Source of the DNA: Oscillospiraceae bacterium | GTDB taxonomy: Bacteria; Bacillota_A; Clostridia; Oscillospirales; Oscillospiraceae | Direction of reading: 5' to 3' | DNA: 30,694 nucleotides | NCBI GenBank assembly: GCA_017398105.1 | Contig: JAFQHF010000060.1 | Span: 1 to 30,694, forward strand | Shown here: piece after piece, positions 6,200 through 14,051 of the stretch | How positions within the stretch are numbered: the first letter of the stretch is position 1 | How the letters are laid out: every line of letters starts with the position of its first letter | Program-made: the position numbers and the translations under genes | The notes under the pieces: model-generated | Database searches by the model: none | The model's input: only the letters and a program-made list of their open reading frames with translations | What the model was told of the DNA's origin: nothing

Positions 6200-7975
6200 T
6201 TATTTTCCCTGGGCATCAATCTTTTCCTTCAGCTCCGTCAGGTACAGCCAGCGTTCGGTTTTGACTTCCAGGGCTTCCTCCAGCGCCGAAAGCTCCCCCT
6301 GCAGCTGCTGCAGCTGCACATAATCGCTGCCTGCGCAGGCCTGAGACCGCTGATTTTCTTCTATCTTTTCTTCCAATGCGGCGATATCCTCTTCAATGGT
6401 GGCAAACTCCCGCTCTTCCTTGTAGGAAAATTTCAGTTTCTTCTCCCGGGGCCGTTCCTGCTGCCTGGGCTTTTCCTGCCTGACCGGCATTTCCTCCCGG
6501 GCCCGTTTTTCATTCCAGTCTGTCCAGTTGCCGGTAAAGACCTCCACCCGGCCGTCACCCCGCACCTCGAACATGGTCTGAGCCAGCCTATCCAGCAGGA
6601 ACCGGTCATGGGATACCAGAATGATGGGGCCGGAGAAGCCCTGCAGGTAATCTTCCAGAATGGACAGGGTCATCACATCCAGATCATTGGTAGGCTCGTC
6701 CAGAAGCAGCACATTGGGCGCTTCCATCAGCACCGACAGCAGGTAAAGCCGTCTGCGCTCGCCGCCGGACAGCCGTCCGATGGGCACGCTCTGCAGATCA
6801 GACGGGAACAGGAACCGCTCCATCATCTGCTTGGCGGTGAAGGTGCCCTCCTCCGTGCGAACCTCCCGGGCGATCTCGTGAATAAAGTCGTAGACCCGCT
6901 GATTCAGATCCAGTTCCCGGCCCTCCTGGGAAAAATGGCCGATCTTCACCGTCGCGCCATGCTCCACATGGCCGCTGTCCGGCAGAAGCTGCCCGGCGAT
7001 CATATGCAGCAGGGTGGATTTTCCTGCGCCGTTGCGGCCCACAATGCCAACCCGGTCGGTACGCAGAAAATTGTAGGAAAAGTTTTCAATAACCGTCTTG
7101 TCCCCAAACCTCTTGGAAATGGCATGCAGCTCAACGGTCTTCCGGCCCAGGCGGCTGGATGCGGCGGCGAGCTGCACGGTGTCATCGGTTTCCGGGGCAT
7201 CTTGATTTTTCAGATCCTCATAGCGCTGGATGCGATCCTTGGATTTGGTGGTTCTGGCCTTGCAGCCCCGCATGATCCATTCCCGCTCCACCCGCAAAAT
7301 AGCCTGCCGCTTGCGTTCGCTGGCCTCCGCCATCTCCGCCCGCTGCTCCTTCAGCTCCAGGAATCTGGAATAATTCGCCTCGTAATGATAGAGCTTTCCC
7401 CGGGAAAGCTCAGTGATGTGATTTACCACCCGTTCCAGGAAATACCGGTCGTGGGTCACCATTACCTTACCGCCCCGGAAGGACTTCAGCCAGTCCTCCA
7501 GCCAGGCAACCATCTGGCTGTCCAGATGGTTCGTGGGCTCGTCCAGAATCAGCACATCCGCCGGATGCACCAGGGCAGCAACCAGAGCCACCCGCTTGCG
7601 CTGGCCGCCGGAGAGGGTGCCTACCTTCTGGGAAAAGTCCGAAAACCCCAGCTTTGTCAGCATGGTTTTGGCTTCGTACTCGTTCAGTTCCCGGAATTCC
7701 CTGGGAAAATGCAGGAATACCTGTTCCAGGATGGTGGCCTCATCCTCCATGACCGGATTCTGGGACAGATAGCTGATCTGCACATTGGGATTGCGGGTAA
7801 TGCGGCCCCGGTCCGCCTCCAGGGCCCCGGCCAGAACCTTCAGAAAGGTGGATTTTCCGGTGCCGTTGATGCCGATGATGCCCACCTTGTCCCCTTCATT
7901 CAAATAAAAATTCACATCCTCCAGCAGCTGCCGGCTGCCGAAGTTGATGGAAAGATGTTCCGCTGACAGTAACAT
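6200..7975 (-). CDS. ABC-F ATPase, Uup/YfmR type
   Basis: A 591-aa soluble protein with two ABC ATPase domains and no membrane segments. Domain 1 has Walker A GINGTGKS (35-42), signature LSGGQRKRV and Walker B LILDEPTNHLD; domain 2 has GRNGAGKST, LSGGERRRL and LLLDEPTNDLD. The linker between them is charged and helical (the P-site tRNA interaction motif). A basic segment and a coiled-coil tail (KLKFSYKEEREFATIEEDIAALEEKI) match Uup-type ABC-F proteins, which act on the ribosome and in B. subtilis (YfmR) help with stalled translation. The start at 7975 follows GGAGG; an ATG at 8026 is upstream but unsupported. Antibiotic resistance is possible in ABC-F but the C-terminal domain favours the housekeeping subgroup. 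Confidence 0.92.
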   Translation of the reverse strand: MLLSAEHLSINFGSRQLLEDVNFYLNEGDKVGIIGINGTGKSTFLKVLAGALEADRGRITRNPNVQISYLSQNPVMEDEATILEQVFLHFPREFRELNEYEAKTMLTKLGFSDFSQKVGTLSGGQRKRVALVAALVHPADVLILDEPTNHLDSQMVAWLEDWLKSFRGGKVMVTHDRYFLERVVNHITELSRGKLYHYEANYSRFLELKEQRAEMAEASERKRQAILRVEREWIMRGCKARTTKSKDRIQRYEDLKNQDAPETDDTVQLAAASSRLGRKTVELHAISKRFGDKTVIENFSYNFLRTDRVGIVGRNGAGKSTLLHMIAGQLLPDSGHVEHGATVKIGHFSQEGRELDLNQRVYDFIHEIAREVRTEEGTFTAKQMMERFLFPSDLQSVPIGRLSGGERRRLYLLSVLMEAPNVLLLDEPTNDLDVMTLSILEDYLQGFSGPIILVSHDRFLLDRLAQTMFEVRGDGRVEVFTGNWTDWNEKRAREEMPVRQEKPRQQERPREKKLKFSYKEEREFATIEEDIAALEEKIEENQRSQACAGSDYVQLQQLQGELSALEEALEVKTERWLYLTELKEKIDAQGK

Positions 7976-8114
7976 AGCGTCCTCCGTTGGGTTATTCGAG
8001 TTTTTGATAGAACGGCAGCAGGCCATTTTATCAGGAATTCATATTATTTGCTTTCTATCTTACCATGGAAGCCGCCGTTTGACCAGAGATTTCTTTGTCC
8101 CGGGAATTTTCCAT

Positions 8115-8143
8115 TTGAAATTTTCCGGATTTTTTCGTATAAT
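8115..8143 (+). promoter_or_regulatory. Predicted promoter of the two small conserved genes
   Basis: TTGAAA (8115-8120), 17-base spacer, TATAAT (8138-8143). The predicted start is near 8150, leaving a GC-rich leader of about 120 bases before the GTG at 8270. Confidence 0.6.
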
Positions 8144-8269
8144 TATATAGGAGAGTGCATTGCAGAGCGCCGCTTCATCGGCATTCGGAGCAGCCGCATT
8201 GTTCTCAGATCATCTCTCTGTCTCACCGGGTTCGCTGCCGCGCAGGCCGGTGGAAGGGAGGTGTAGATT

Positions 8270-8518
8270 GTGAAGCGTGTCAAAGCTGCCTGTATTCTGC
8301 AGACACTGGTATTTGCCCAGAAGGAGGATTCCGGCTTCAGCCGGGAGCAGATTCTGCTGCGCAACCGTCAGGAAATCGCCCACTACCAGCAGACTCTGGA
8401 ACGTACCCGCACCCGTTACCAGATTATCAGCCAGGAAGAGCAGGAAAACGGCTCCATTGTGCTTCGGATTCGTAAGCAGTACAACGACAAAGCAGATGTT
8501 GCAGAATATTTTCAATAA
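8270..8518 (+). CDS. Conserved hypothetical protein, 82 aa
   Basis: It starts with GTG at 8270 after GGGAGG (8-base spacing). The sequence begins KRVKAACILQTL, has a helical middle (REQILLRNRQEIAHYQQTLERTRTRY) and ends with two strands (YQIISQEEQENGSIVLRIRKQYN). I have the impression of similar small proteins in Clostridia, always uncharacterised, but cannot name a family. There is no signal peptide or membrane segment. It is followed 17 bases later by another small gene on the same transcript. Confidence 0.7.
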   Translation: MKRVKAACILQTLVFAQKEDSGFSREQILLRNRQEIAHYQQTLERTRTRYQIISQEEQENGSIVLRIRKQYNDKADVAEYFQ

Positions 8519-8535
8519 CAGTCAGGTGATCTTTT

Positions 8536-8763
8536 ATGAAGGAATACGAAATCGTGGCGAAGTTTATAAATGCCTGTGCCGGTGCTTCCCGACCTCAGAC
8601 CTTTTTCGAAGAAGCGGAACTGGACTGTACCGATGCCTATGTGCGCATGAAACACAGCCGGGATTTTGACAAATTTCTGAAAGAAACACTCCCTGACGGG
8701 CGAATCCTCTACCGTTTCGATAACGGAAGCGTAACCTACATCTACGAATTTACCGAGCTGTAA
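8536..8763 (+). CDS. Conserved hypothetical protein, 75 aa
   Basis: A small acidic soluble protein (EYEIVAKFINACAGASRPQTFFEEAEL at the start, FDNGSVTYIYEFTEL at the end). It has an AGGTGAT site about 8 bases before the ATG, lies 17 bases after the 82-aa gene and is probably translated from the same mRNA. Function unknown; the C-terminal beta segment and the lack of any membrane or signal sequence suggest a cytosolic accessory protein. Confidence 0.7.
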   Translation: MKEYEIVAKFINACAGASRPQTFFEEAELDCTDAYVRMKHSRDFDKFLKETLPDGRILYRFDNGSVTYIYEFTEL

Positions 8764-8796
8764 AAAAATCAGTCCGCAGGATAATTCCTGCGGACT
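8762..8796 (-). terminator. Terminator of the alpha/beta hydrolase operon
   Basis: AGTCCGCAGG (8771-8780) and CCTGCGGACT (8787-8796) form a perfect 10-bp stem. On the minus strand it is followed by GATTTTTTT (complement of 8762-8770), a textbook intrinsic terminator for the leftward gene ending at 8801. It may also end the convergent small-gene mRNA, less efficiently because there is no T-tract on that side. Confidence 0.8.
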
Positions 8797-8800
8797 TGGC

Positions 8801-9607
8801 TCATTCTGTTAAGAAGTCCAGTACGGCGGGGATAAAATCCCGTTCCTCCTCGTACAGGCCGTGGCCCCACTGGGGGTACATCTTCAGCCGGGCGCCGGGG
8901 ATTGCTGCGGCAAGCTCCCGGGAGGCATCTGCGCCCAGGCAGTTGTCCCGCTCGCCGCCCATGACCAGGGTCGGCGCCGTGATGCTGCCCAGCCTGTCAC
9001 TAGCATCATGGGTCAGGCAGGCCTGGGCCTGCGCAAAAAAGCGGTCATAGGATTTTGGCTTTGTCAGCCTGCCTGTGATGGGCACCAGCCATTTATTTTT
9101 CCGGTAATACCCTTCCGAGTAGATCAGGCGCAGGTTGCTGTCCATCAGCGCGGTGTGATCCCCCCGCTCTGCCAGACCGATCCATTGGCTCACAGCGTTT
9201 GTCAGAATGGGGTTGTACCGGGGACAGGTCACCACCAGCACCAGTTTCTTGACCCGCTCCGGGTAATCCGCCGCCAGATGCTGGGCGATCATGCCGCCCA
9301 TGGAGACACCTGCCACATCCGCCGTTTCGATTCCCAGCATATCCATAGCCTGCTTCAGATCCCGGGCCATATCCCGGGTGGTATGTCCCTGAGGCAGCGC
9401 ATTTTTCCGGCTGAACAGATACACCGTGTATTCCCCGATGAATTTTCGGTACATGGCTGCCATGGGCAGGGCCAGCCCCTTGGTGGTGCGAAGTCCGTCT
9501 CCCAGTCCCGGAAGCATGACCAGCGTTTTTGGCCCGGAACCAAAACGCACATAGTCCATGGTGGTATCCGGGAACGAAAGTGTTCCGTTTTGGGCATTCC
9601 AGAGCAT
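8801..9607 (-). CDS. Alpha/beta-fold hydrolase
   Basis: A 268-aa protein with the nucleophile elbow GVSMGG (Ser102), an oxyanion-hole-type segment MLPGLGDG (about 31-38), the acid in GGERDNCLG and the catalytic His in QWGHGLYEE near the C terminus. All three members of the Ser-Asp-His triad are therefore visible. It resembles general esterases/hydrolases of the abhydrolase_1 family; no substrate can be assigned. The ATG has an AAAGGAGG site 8 bases upstream. It is 28 bases downstream of a small membrane protein gene on the same strand and shares its terminator. Confidence 0.85.
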   Translation of the reverse strand: MLWNAQNGTLSFPDTTMDYVRFGSGPKTLVMLPGLGDGLRTTKGLALPMAAMYRKFIGEYTVYLFSRKNALPQGHTTRDMARDLKQAMDMLGIETADVAGVSMGGMIAQHLAADYPERVKKLVLVVTCPRYNPILTNAVSQWIGLAERGDHTALMDSNLRLIYSEGYYRKNKWLVPITGRLTKPKSYDRFFAQAQACLTHDASDRLGSITAPTLVMGGERDNCLGADASRELAAAIPGARLKMYPQWGHGLYEEERDFIPAVLDFLTE

Positions 9608-9635
9608 AAGGTGTCCTCCTTTGGGCAGATTGGTA

Positions 9636-9860
9636 TTACAGGCAGGCTTTCAGCAGACCGAAGGCGATGCCGATGAGCGTAAGCGGCACCAGCAGAAGCA
9701 GTCCCCCCGCAAATACCAGGCACAGCACCAGCATGGGCACCGCCACGGCAAACAGAAGGGATGCGATCAGCTTGGTCGTCCCCCAGGCGACCCGGAAGGC
9801 AAGGCCCACAGCCTTGAAAAACAGCCAGCAGAAGGCAATGACGATCAGAATATCCAGCAT
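9636..9860 (-). CDS. Small membrane protein, 74 aa
   Basis: Two hydrophobic stretches, LDILIVIAFCWLFFKAVGLAF and a longer one (about 32-70: IASLLFAVAVPMLVLCLVF, then LLLLVPLTLIGIAFGLL), predict two or three membrane passes. The start chosen is the ATG at 9860 with AGGAGG upstream; an in-frame ATG at 9932 has no such site. It precedes the alpha/beta hydrolase gene by 28 bases. No family recognised. Confidence 0.7.
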   Translation of the reverse strand: MLDILIVIAFCWLFFKAVGLAFRVAWGTTKLIASLLFAVAVPMLVLCLVFAGGLLLLVPLTLIGIAFGLLKACL

Positions 9861-9969
9861 AATGCTTCCTCCTTTCCTCTTGAAAACAGTATAGCAAAGA
9901 CTGCAGAAAAAGGTGTGGAGGAATTGTAACATTTTGCCGCCCCGGCCAGGGCGGCAGGGGCGGCAGGTA

Positions 9970-10188
9970 TTACCGTTTGGGATATGGGTCCTTCTGATCC
10001 GTCCGGTTCAAAAGGTAGTCAATGCTGACACCGTGAAAATCCGCAAGGGTGGTAAGTATCTCCAGCGGAATGTCCCGTTTTCCCGTCTCATAATTGGAAT
10101 AGCAGGCCTGGGTGCACTTGAGCAGCTGTGCAAGGTCATCCTGCTTCAAATCTCTGTCTTCCCGTAAATCACGAATCCGCTGGTACAT
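9970..10188 (-). CDS. XRE-family HTH repressor, 72 aa
   Basis: A minimal Cro/CI-type DNA-binding protein. The helix-turn-helix runs from about residue 6 to 60 (IRDLREDRDLKQDDLAQLL, then CTQACYSNYETGKRDIP), ending with the usual LADFHGVSIDYLLNRTD. There is no sensor or peptidase domain. GAGGTGA lies 6 bases before the ATG. It is divergent from the 125-aa gene at 10317, and the shared region contains a palindrome over the promoters, so it is probably an autorepressor that also controls that gene. Confidence 0.9.
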   Translation of the reverse strand: MYQRIRDLREDRDLKQDDLAQLLKCTQACYSNYETGKRDIPLEILTTLADFHGVSIDYLLNRTDQKDPYPKR

Positions 10189-10221
10189 ATTTTCACCTCT
10201 TTTGGGTTATTTTCTAGCAAT

Positions 10222-10268
10222 AGTATACACAAAATGTTTTAACATATTGTAATTAAAAACAAAATGTT
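10222..10268. promoter_or_regulatory. Operator of the XRE repressor: dyad plus extra half-site
   Basis: ACAAAATGTT (10229-10238) and AACATATTGT (10241-10250) form a dyad (9 of 10 pairs, 2-bp centre). A further ACAAAATGTT lies at 10259-10268, exactly 30 bp from the first. The sites overlap the rightward -35 and touch its -10. On the minus strand a -10 TATACT (10227-10222) lies immediately beside the dyad. This layout suits one repressor controlling both divergent genes. Confidence 0.6.
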
Positions 10269-10275
10269 ATATAGT
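10247..10275 (+). promoter_or_regulatory. Predicted promoter of the 125-aa gene
   Basis: TTGTAA (10247-10252), 17-base spacer, TATAGT (10270-10275). The start would be near 10282, giving a leader of about 35 bases with TTAGGAGGAA before the ATG at 10317. The -35 lies inside the dyad, so binding there should block transcription. Confidence 0.6.
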
Positions 10276-10316
10276 ATTGGAAAATCCGAAACACTAATCC
10301 TTAGGAGGAATAAAAA

Positions 10317-10694
10317 ATGGATCAGAAAACACTGGAAATCTGGGGAATGGATCACCTGACGCTGGAAGAAATGAACGCCATGTTCCCCAGCGGCATCGAA
10401 ATCGTGGAACTGGTACGCCTGTCCCTGCTGGGTTCTGAGCGCCAGCGCTGCCGTCTGCCCTGGGTGAATGTCATCAACTGCCCCGGTCACGGCTTCTATG
10501 ATGATTACATTCTGATGAAGGAAGCCTATGCACGGGTCTGCATCCGCCTGGGTGTGAACCCGGATGACGAAGACAAGGATCTGGAGGATATGGTAACCGC
10601 CATGATCGGTCACGCCGCAGACCTGGGCCGCGAAATGTTCCACTACGGCAGAGTATTCCAGAAACGGGTGGACGACGCAGAAAAGAACGCGTGA
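10317..10694 (+). CDS. Unknown 125-aa protein; family also at 20310-20639
   Basis: A soluble, acidic, mainly helical protein with an excellent ribosome binding site (AGGAGG). No known domain recognised. Its C-terminal two-thirds aligns by hand with the product at 20310-20639: LPWV, PGH, Y..., M..AY.R...RLG, D.D, then MF.YGR. About 25 positions are identical over about 72. Both copies are divergent from a small DNA-binding protein with an operator dyad in between, though the regulators differ (XRE here, ribbon-helix-helix-like there). The conserved Trp-Val and Pro-Gly-His suggest a structural or ligand role, but no catalytic set is evident. Toxin, anti-repressor or phage-derived functions are all possible. 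Confidence 0.85.
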   Translation: MDQKTLEIWGMDHLTLEEMNAMFPSGIEIVELVRLSLLGSERQRCRLPWVNVINCPGHGFYDDYILMKEAYARVCIRLGVNPDDEDKDLEDMVTAMIGHAADLGREMFHYGRVFQKRVDDAEKNA

Positions 10695-10812
10695 TGAAAG
10701 ACAGCCCCGCCATCAGCGTGTCCTAACTTCAAGCGATAAAACAGCTCCCCCTGCGAATCGCTGACGGATTCTCCGCGTGCAAACGGCGGTGCGCATAATG
10801 CAGTAACAGAAA

Positions 10813-10856
10813 CACTCCATTCACACATCAAAACGATTGTGAATGGAGTGCTTGTT
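10813..10856 (+). terminator. Terminator of the 125-aa gene
   Basis: CACTCCATTCACA (10813-10825) pairs perfectly with TGTGAATGGAGTG (10838-10850), 12-base loop, followed by CTTGTTTT. It ends the transcript about 120 bases after the stop at 10694. Confidence 0.65.
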
Positions 10857-10876
10857 TTATGCTGATTCTTAATTAA

Positions 10877-11069
10877 AAGTTTTGTACTTATCGGGTTAAC
10901 TCAGCAAGCTGGAAAATGGCAGCATAAAAATGCACCCCGGTAGGGCGGCTTGCCCTCAAGCCGCCGCAATTGACACCATCTTTCTGTTTTGCGGCGGGCT
11001 GAGAGCAGCCCGCCCTATTGCAGATTGATACCATGCTGCGTTACGTCGATAAGTATATAAAACGATAAT
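10877..11069. repeat. Nested inverted-repeat element with two GC-rich palindromes
   Basis: The core (about 10940-11016) has two hairpins facing each other. TAGGGCGGCTTG with CAAGCCGCC lies at 10941-10965. GGCGGGCTG (10993-11001) with CAGCCCGCC (11006-11014), ending CCCTA, is the other. Outside the core, a 10877 arm (GTTTTGTACTTATCG) and the reverse complement of the sequence ending near 11069 (GTTTTATATACTTATCG) also match with small gaps. No ORF is inside. It is one of several TGTAGGGCGG-type elements in this window, and it fills most of the 415-base gap between the genes at 10694 and 11110. Confidence 0.6.
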
Positions 11070-11109
11070 TTGAGAGTTACTTTCCCTTTGTTCACTGCAT
11101 CCGGACTTC

Positions 11110-12657
11110 TTACCAGCCCATGTATTCCATGCCCAGCAGATCCCGCATTTCGTAATAGTTATCCAGCTTCCGCCAGCCGTTGGCCACGGTCGCCGCGCCG
11201 GTGATCATGACCGTGGTATCCGGCAGAGCCTCTGTCATTTTGTAGGCAGGGCCCCGGCTGCAGCCGATCATCCACAGGTTCTTCAGCCAGGTCATTTTCC
11301 CGATGGGAGTAAAATCACCGAAGGTATTGCCCAGATTCAGATCTTCCAGGTTTTCCAGCTCCAGCAGCGGTGTGTAATCCTTCAGCGGTGTCCAGTCCAG
11401 CTCCAGAAATTTCAGCTTCCGGCAGTGGACGATGGCCGAAATGTCATTGACCTGGGTATGCGCCAGCACCAGATATTCCAGATCCGGCATGAATTCCACA
11501 AAATCAATGTGGTGGATGCTCATATGTCCGATATCGATGCAGACCATATCCTCGCAGTAGCGCAGGTTCTCCGCTTCTTTGTCATTGAAGTAATACACAT
11601 AGGTGCGCACAGGCATGAAGGTGGTATCATCCGTCCGGGCGGTCAGCTTTTCGCCCAGTTCCACCGTCCAGACCACCTTGTAGTGTTCCCGCATCCGTTC
11701 CCGGAAGTCTGCGAGGGATTCATTGGAAATGTCACATTTTCCCAAAAAGACCGTTTCCGCATCCGGGAACCAGGCCATGCCTGCCTCCACATCCCGAAGG
11801 CTTTCGATCTCCGCCTTTGAAAGATCGATTTCCGCATCCTCCGAGGAAGAAAGCACACCGCAGATCTCCGCTTCCCAGGTCACCTTCAGTCCGGCAGCCC
11901 CATTGCGCAGGGCTATGAGGGTTTCCGGCGCAGCCTCCGGCTCCACCAGATGCACCTGCTTCAGATTCGGCAGAAACTGCAGCAGCGCAGCCTCCTCGTC
12001 CCGGATCTTTTTCAGCGTCAGCTCTTCCACCGTTTCCGACACCGCCTTGCCGCCGATGCCGATGCGGAAAGTCAGGCCGTGGTCGCGGCACCACTGCTGA
12101 AGCCCGGCAATCTGCTCTGTCTGTCCGCCGCTGCACACCACCGTATGCAGCTGTGGAAAGCAGGCCAGCCGTTCTGTCTCATGGGGCTGCACATGCTTGA
12201 CATCAATGCGCTTTGCCTGCCGGGAATAGGTTTCCTGCCCCAGCTGCACCGTGTAATTCAGTGTCAGTCCGGGCCGCCTTTCTTCCAGGGACAGCAGGGC
12301 CCCATAGTCCGTACAGCCCTCGGCTTCCACAGTTTCCAGCTCTGTCAGATAGTCCAGCACGGAAATATCCGCTTCCGTAAGGGCAGACAGGGTAACCTTC
12401 TTCGCATCATGGGGATACGTCCCCTGCTGAAAGGGCACATCCCAGGCAATCTCACAGCCGGGCAGGCTGCGGCGCAGCTTTTCATAATGGCTGATGGTGA
12501 TCTTCTCCCCCCGCAGATCCAGCGTCCGGGCATTTCTGGGATAAAAGTGAAGATCTACCATAATATAGTGCTCAAAGTGCCAGGCAAGTCCCGTACCCAC
12601 GGCAGAGAACAGCAGCACGATCAGCAGGATCATCAAAACTTTTTTCCATCCCCGCAA
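11110..12657 (-). CDS. Membrane-anchored leucine-rich-repeat-like protein
   Basis: A 515-aa protein with an N-terminal membrane anchor (about 5-25: KKVLMILLIVLLFSAVGTGLAW) and a large extracytoplasmic part. Irregular LRR-like units are visible: LDLRGEKITISHYEKL early on, then LEYLVLAHTQVNDISAIVHC, LKFLELDWTPLKDYTPLLELENLEDLNLGNT and LKNLWMIGCS near the C terminus. The start is TTG at 12657, 8 bases after AGAGGG; no in-frame ATG fits better. It follows the ComEC-like lipoprotein gene by 35 bases and is probably co-transcribed. LRR faces usually bind proteins; the partner is unknown. Confidence 0.75.
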   Translation of the reverse strand: MRGWKKVLMILLIVLLFSAVGTGLAWHFEHYIMVDLHFYPRNARTLDLRGEKITISHYEKLRRSLPGCEIAWDVPFQQGTYPHDAKKVTLSALTEADISVLDYLTELETVEAEGCTDYGALLSLEERRPGLTLNYTVQLGQETYSRQAKRIDVKHVQPHETERLACFPQLHTVVCSGGQTEQIAGLQQWCRDHGLTFRIGIGGKAVSETVEELTLKKIRDEEAALLQFLPNLKQVHLVEPEAAPETLIALRNGAAGLKVTWEAEICGVLSSSEDAEIDLSKAEIESLRDVEAGMAWFPDAETVFLGKCDISNESLADFRERMREHYKVVWTVELGEKLTARTDDTTFMPVRTYVYYFNDKEAENLRYCEDMVCIDIGHMSIHHIDFVEFMPDLEYLVLAHTQVNDISAIVHCRKLKFLELDWTPLKDYTPLLELENLEDLNLGNTFGDFTPIGKMTWLKNLWMIGCSRGPAYKMTEALPDTTVMITGAATVANGWRKLDNYYEMRDLLGMEYMGW

Positions 12658-12692
12658 GGTACGATCCCTCTTTTCTCTCTCTTTTCAGAACA

Positions 12693-13742
12693 TTATCCCA
12701 GGCAGCTTCCGCAGGGGGCATAGCCCTCCGCTTCCGCGGCATCGTAGGAATCAAAAATCACCTGATTCTTTTCCGCCGGCAGGTTGGCGCAGTCGGAAGA
12801 ATGGAACTTCTTCGAATTCTTATTGCCGATGAAGACCATGGGCTCCGCAGGCTCCGCGTAGGCAGGAGCGGACGCCTGGTTGCTCCAGGTAAAGAAAACT
12901 TCCTGACCGTTGGAGGAGGCCAGCACGGTTCCCAGTTCATCAGTACGGAAGGTAGTCACCTCCGCCTGCTCCAGACGGGACATGGGCTCTTCATGGGGAT
13001 GGCCGTAGGAATTGTCCTTGCCGCAGGAGAGGATGCCGTAGTCCGGGTCCACCGCATTCAGGAACCGGTAGCCGGTGGAGGTGTTGGAGCCGTGATGGCC
13101 CACCTTCAGCACATCCGCTTTGAACAGGGCATCGTCGTCCCAAAAGTCCAGCATATCATTTTCCGCAGCGGTCTCCATGTCACCGGTGAACAGGAACGAC
13201 GTCTCACCGTAGTCCACCCGCAGAACGATGGAGGTATCATTGGTTTCCGCATAGCTCATGACAGGGCCCAGAATGGTCACCTGGGCTTCGCCTAAATGGA
13301 AGGTATCACCGGGCACGGGCAGGGTCACTTCCAGCCGCTGCTGGTCAACATAATACATAAAGTCATCGTAAATATTGGAAGAATAGGTCTTGGTGGGAGA
13401 ATAGACCCTGGCCGTGGGATACACCGCAAGCACAGAGGGCAGGCCTCCCACATGGTCCTCATGGGCATGGGTGCAGACCACCACGTCCAGCTCCTCCACA
13501 CCCTGCTGCTCCAGATAGGAAACCACCAGCTGTCCGTCATCCTTATTGCCGCCGTCGATGAGCATGTATTCTCCGCCAAATTCCAGCAGAGCGCAGTCGG
13601 CCTGGCCTACGTCAATAAAATGCACCAGCAGGCTGTCTCCGGAAACCGGCGCAGCAGCCGTACCCTGGGGAACCTCCGCCTCAGCACAGCCGCACAGCAG
13701 CAGGGAAAGAATCAGAAACAGGGAAATCAGTCTTTTTTTCAT
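12693..13742 (-). CDS. ComEC-like metallo-beta-lactamase-fold lipoprotein with Ada-type C-terminal domain
   Basis: A 349-aa exported protein. Residues 1-19 form a lipoprotein signal (basic start, hydrophobic core, lipobox ending at Cys19). The central part is the MBL domain seen at the end of ComEC/Rec2 proteins: FIDVGQADCALL, LIDGGN, THAHEDHVGG (metal site), LFTGDME and LKVGHHGSNTST. The last 45 residues (FIGNKNSKKFHSSDCANLPAEKN up to APCGSC) match the Cys-containing, Ada-like metal-binding module often appended to secreted nucleases and MBL proteins in Firmicutes. It has no ComEC membrane channel. The start at 13742 has GGAGG 8 bases upstream. A role in extracellular nucleic acid or phosphodiester hydrolysis is inferred. 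Confidence 0.85.
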   Translation of the reverse strand: MKKRLISLFLILSLLLCGCAEAEVPQGTAAAPVSGDSLLVHFIDVGQADCALLEFGGEYMLIDGGNKDDGQLVVSYLEQQGVEELDVVVCTHAHEDHVGGLPSVLAVYPTARVYSPTKTYSSNIYDDFMYYVDQQRLEVTLPVPGDTFHLGEAQVTILGPVMSYAETNDTSIVLRVDYGETSFLFTGDMETAAENDMLDFWDDDALFKADVLKVGHHGSNTSTGYRFLNAVDPDYGILSCGKDNSYGHPHEEPMSRLEQAEVTTFRTDELGTVLASSNGQEVFFTWSNQASAPAYAEPAEPMVFIGNKNSKKFHSSDCANLPAEKNQVIFDSYDAAEAEGYAPCGSCLG

Positions 13743-13830
13743 AAGGTATCCTCCGGTATTGATATGGAAGGGCATGTTCCCCTTCCGCATTGTGAATATC
13801 GTTTAGCGCACGATTATCAGACATCTATTT

Positions 13831-14003
13831 GTAGGGGCGGATTGGAAATCCAATGCCATTAAGTTAGTATGTCATTGCGAACCAGTCCTCAGACTGGTGT
13901 GGCAATCTCCTTCGATGATGGGGATTCCCACGCCAGTGTGTGCACTGGCTCGGAATGACAGTAATTCTTAACTTAGTGACATTGATTGGAAATCCGCCCC
14001 TAC
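13831..14003. repeat. MITE-like element with GTAGGGGCGG termini
   Basis: The left end reads GTAGGGGCGGATTGG and the right end (14003 leftward) GTAGGGGCGGATTTCC. The inner ends of both arms again match (CATTAAGTTA against CACTAAGTTA after reversal). Inside is a second inverted pair, GTCATTGCGAACCAGT at about 13871 against ACTGGCTCGGAATGAC near 13970. It holds no ORF and occupies nearly the whole 308-base gap between the ComEC-like gene and cca. This gap therefore has no obvious promoter of its own outside the element. Confidence 0.65.
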
Positions 14004-14051
14004 GATTTGCCGATCCCTATGCCGGCAAACAATAATGTAATGTGCTATATC

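Noticed and set aside
6608..7966. 452-codon plus-strand frame opposite the ABC-F gene
   Set aside because: Antisense shadow; the ABC-F motifs on the other strand are unambiguous.
9935..9956. Terminator after the XRE gene
   Set aside because: TGCCGCCC/GGGCGGCA forms a stem, but neither strand has a U-tract after it, so function is unclear.
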